Shown: piece after piece, positions 12,667 through 13,717 of the stretch
How the letters are laid out: each line of letters opens with the position of its first letter
Position numbering within the stretch: the stretch's first letter is position 1
Assembly: GCA_016302185.1 (NCBI GenBank)
Contig: JAEDOC010000051.1
Span: forward strand, 1 to 13,717
DNA length: 13,717 bases
Source of the DNA: Clostridium sp.
GTDB lineage: Bacteria > Bacillota > Clostridia > Lachnospirales > Lachnospiraceae
Reading direction: 5' to 3'
The notes under the pieces: model-generated
Database searches by the model: none
What the model was told of the DNA's origin: nothing
What the model saw: only the letters and a program-made list of their open reading frames with translations
Made by a program: the position numbers and the translations under genes

Positions 12667-13717
12667 TTACGCTTCGGATGTTTCCTCAGCGGTGGTTGCA
12701 ATGCTTAATTCCTCTAACTGCTTCGGATCTACCTCAGACGGAGCTTCCATCATCAGACAGGATGCATCCTTTACCTTCGGGAAGGCGATCACGTCACGGA
12801 TACTGTCCGCACCAACCATCAGCATTACCATACGATCCATACCGTAGGCCAGACCGGCATGCGGCGGAACACCATATTTAAACGCCTCTAACAGGAAGCC
12901 GAACTGCTCCTGCGCCTTTTCCTTTGTAAAACCTAACAGTTCAAACATCTTGGACTGGATATCTGCCTGATGGATACGGACAGAACCGCCGCCCATCTCC
13001 GTACCGTTCAGTACGATATCGTAAGCCTTGGCGCGCACTGCACCCGGATCCGTGTCGAGAAGCGGGATATCCTCTTCCATCGGCATGGTAAACGGATGAT
13101 GCATCGCTACATAGCGCTTCTCCTCCTCATCGTACTCAAACAGCGGGAACTCGGTTACCCACAGGAACTTGAAATCATCCTTCTTTAACAGATCCAGCTG
13201 TCTTGCCAGCTCCAGACGAAGATTTCCGAGAACATCAAACACTACCTTATCTCTGTCTGCGGCAAAGAGAAGCAGATCGCCCGGCTTGCCGTCCATCGCC
13301 GCTACCAGCGCAGAAAGCTCTTCCCCGGTCATGAACTTCGCAAAGGAAGACTTATAGCTTCCATCCGGCTGGATAGCCAGATAAGCAAGGCCTTTGGCGC
13401 CAAAACCTTTGGCATACTCTACCAGCGCATCGATCTTCTTTCTCGGCATCGCCCCCTGTCCTTCCGCATTGATACCGCGAACAGAACCGCCGTTCTCCAG
13501 AGCGCCCTTAAATACAACAAACTGAGAATTCTTCACCACATCGGATACATTCTTTAACTCCATACCGAAACGCAGATCCGGCTTATCGGAACCAAAACGA
13601 TCCATGGCCTCTCTCCAGGTCATCCGCTGAATCGGAAGCTGCACATCGATATTGCAGATCTCTTTAAAAAGCTTCTTCAGCAGGCGTTCATTGACATCCA
13701 GAATATCCTCCACATCC
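12667..13717 (-). CDS. aspS: Aspartyl-tRNA synthetase, C-terminal part (5' end outside window)
   Basis: This class II aminoacyl-tRNA synthetase charges tRNA-Asp. About 350 of an expected roughly 590 residues are visible; the reading frame continues past the window edge (the first codons read GAT GTG GAG). The first part includes FGSDKPDLRFGMELKNVSDVV and GAKGLAYLAI of the bacteria-specific GAD insertion domain. It continues with FLWVTEFPLFEYDEEEKRYVAMHHPFTMP, the GGGSVRIH segment and motif 3 as PPHAGLAYGMDRMVMLM. The C terminus ends in a short acidic tail. The N-terminal anticodon-binding OB domain and motif 1 are outside, so discrimination between Asp and Asn tRNAs cannot be judged. mscL follows 46 bases later. 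Confidence 0.97.
   Translation of the reverse strand, partial: DVEDILDVNERLLKKLFKEICNIDVQLPIQRMTWREAMDRFGSDKPDLRFGMELKNVSDVVKNSQFVVFKGALENGGSVRGINAEGQGAMPRKKIDALVEYAKGFGAKGLAYLAIQPDGSYKSSFAKFMTGEELSALVAAMDGKPGDLLLFAADRDKVVFDVLGNLRLELARQLDLLKKDDFKFLWVTEFPLFEYDEEEKRYVAMHHPFTMPMEEDIPLLDTDPGAVRAKAYDIVLNGTEMGGGSVRIHQADIQSKMFELLGFTKEKAQEQFGFLLEAFKYGVPPHAGLAYGMDRMVMLMVGADSIRDVIAFPKVKDASCLMMEAPSEVDPKQLEELSIATTAEETSEA

Noticed and set aside
12621..12701. Upstream extension of mscL into the end of aspS.
   Set aside because: The added 27 basic residues are not MscL-like, and AGGAGG stands 6 bases before the ATG at 12620.

Overview
All supportable genes lie on the minus strand, so transcription runs from high to low coordinates. 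The set (an L-aspartate oxidase/quinolinate NAD operon with an adjacent NiaR repressor, a YpsC-type THUMP methyltransferase, a C1 peptidase with a lectin-like domain, MscL with a zinc-ribbon tail, AGGAGG ribosome binding sites and sigma-A promoters) suggests a low- to mid-GC member of Clostridia, most likely Lachnospiraceae. A sequence matching the forespore sigma-G promoter suggests that it forms spores. This placement is inference from gene content and style; no search was run.

Layout in transcription order. (1) 13717-12198: the 3' part of aspS, running off the window, then mscL and a GC-rich hairpin. (2) 12076-9742: an OmpR-family response regulator and its sensor kinase, with an ATGA overlap. 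They are driven by an extended -10 promoter that has a direct repeat with 11-bp phasing just upstream. (3) 9714-8814: a secreted NlpC/P60 hydrolase with a perfect TTGACA-N17-TATAAT promoter, three TGTTAC repeats at exact 21-bp intervals in its leader, and a terminator. (4) 8806-8475: an isolated gene for a 69-residue Asn/Ser/Arg protein made of tetrapeptide repeats, with a sigma-G-type promoter, a strong RBS and its own terminator. (5) 8470-8086: a single-domain rhodanese. (6) 8089-3916: a four-gene unit (THUMP RNA methyltransferase, secreted C1 cysteine protease, rdgB, YfcE-like phosphodiesterase) with overlapping or near-touching genes, from one promoter to one terminator. (7) 3878-259: nadA-nadB-nadC-niaR, the de novo pathway from aspartate to nicotinate mononucleotide followed by its likely niacin-responsive repressor, with an operator-like palindrome on the -35 box. 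(8) 178-1: a tRNA-Arg(UCU) gene cut by the window edge, with a strong promoter and an A/T-rich upstream element.

Functionally, most of the window is housekeeping. No mobile element, CRISPR array, defence system or biosynthetic cluster is visible. The least explained element is the tetrapeptide-repeat gene at 8530-8739, whose promoter points to expression in the developing spore. The second is the pair of ordered repeat arrays in front of the two-component operon and the cell-wall hydrolase, which suggest a local regulatory circuit. No gap without a gene exceeds about 210 bases, and every larger gap holds promoter or terminator signals.
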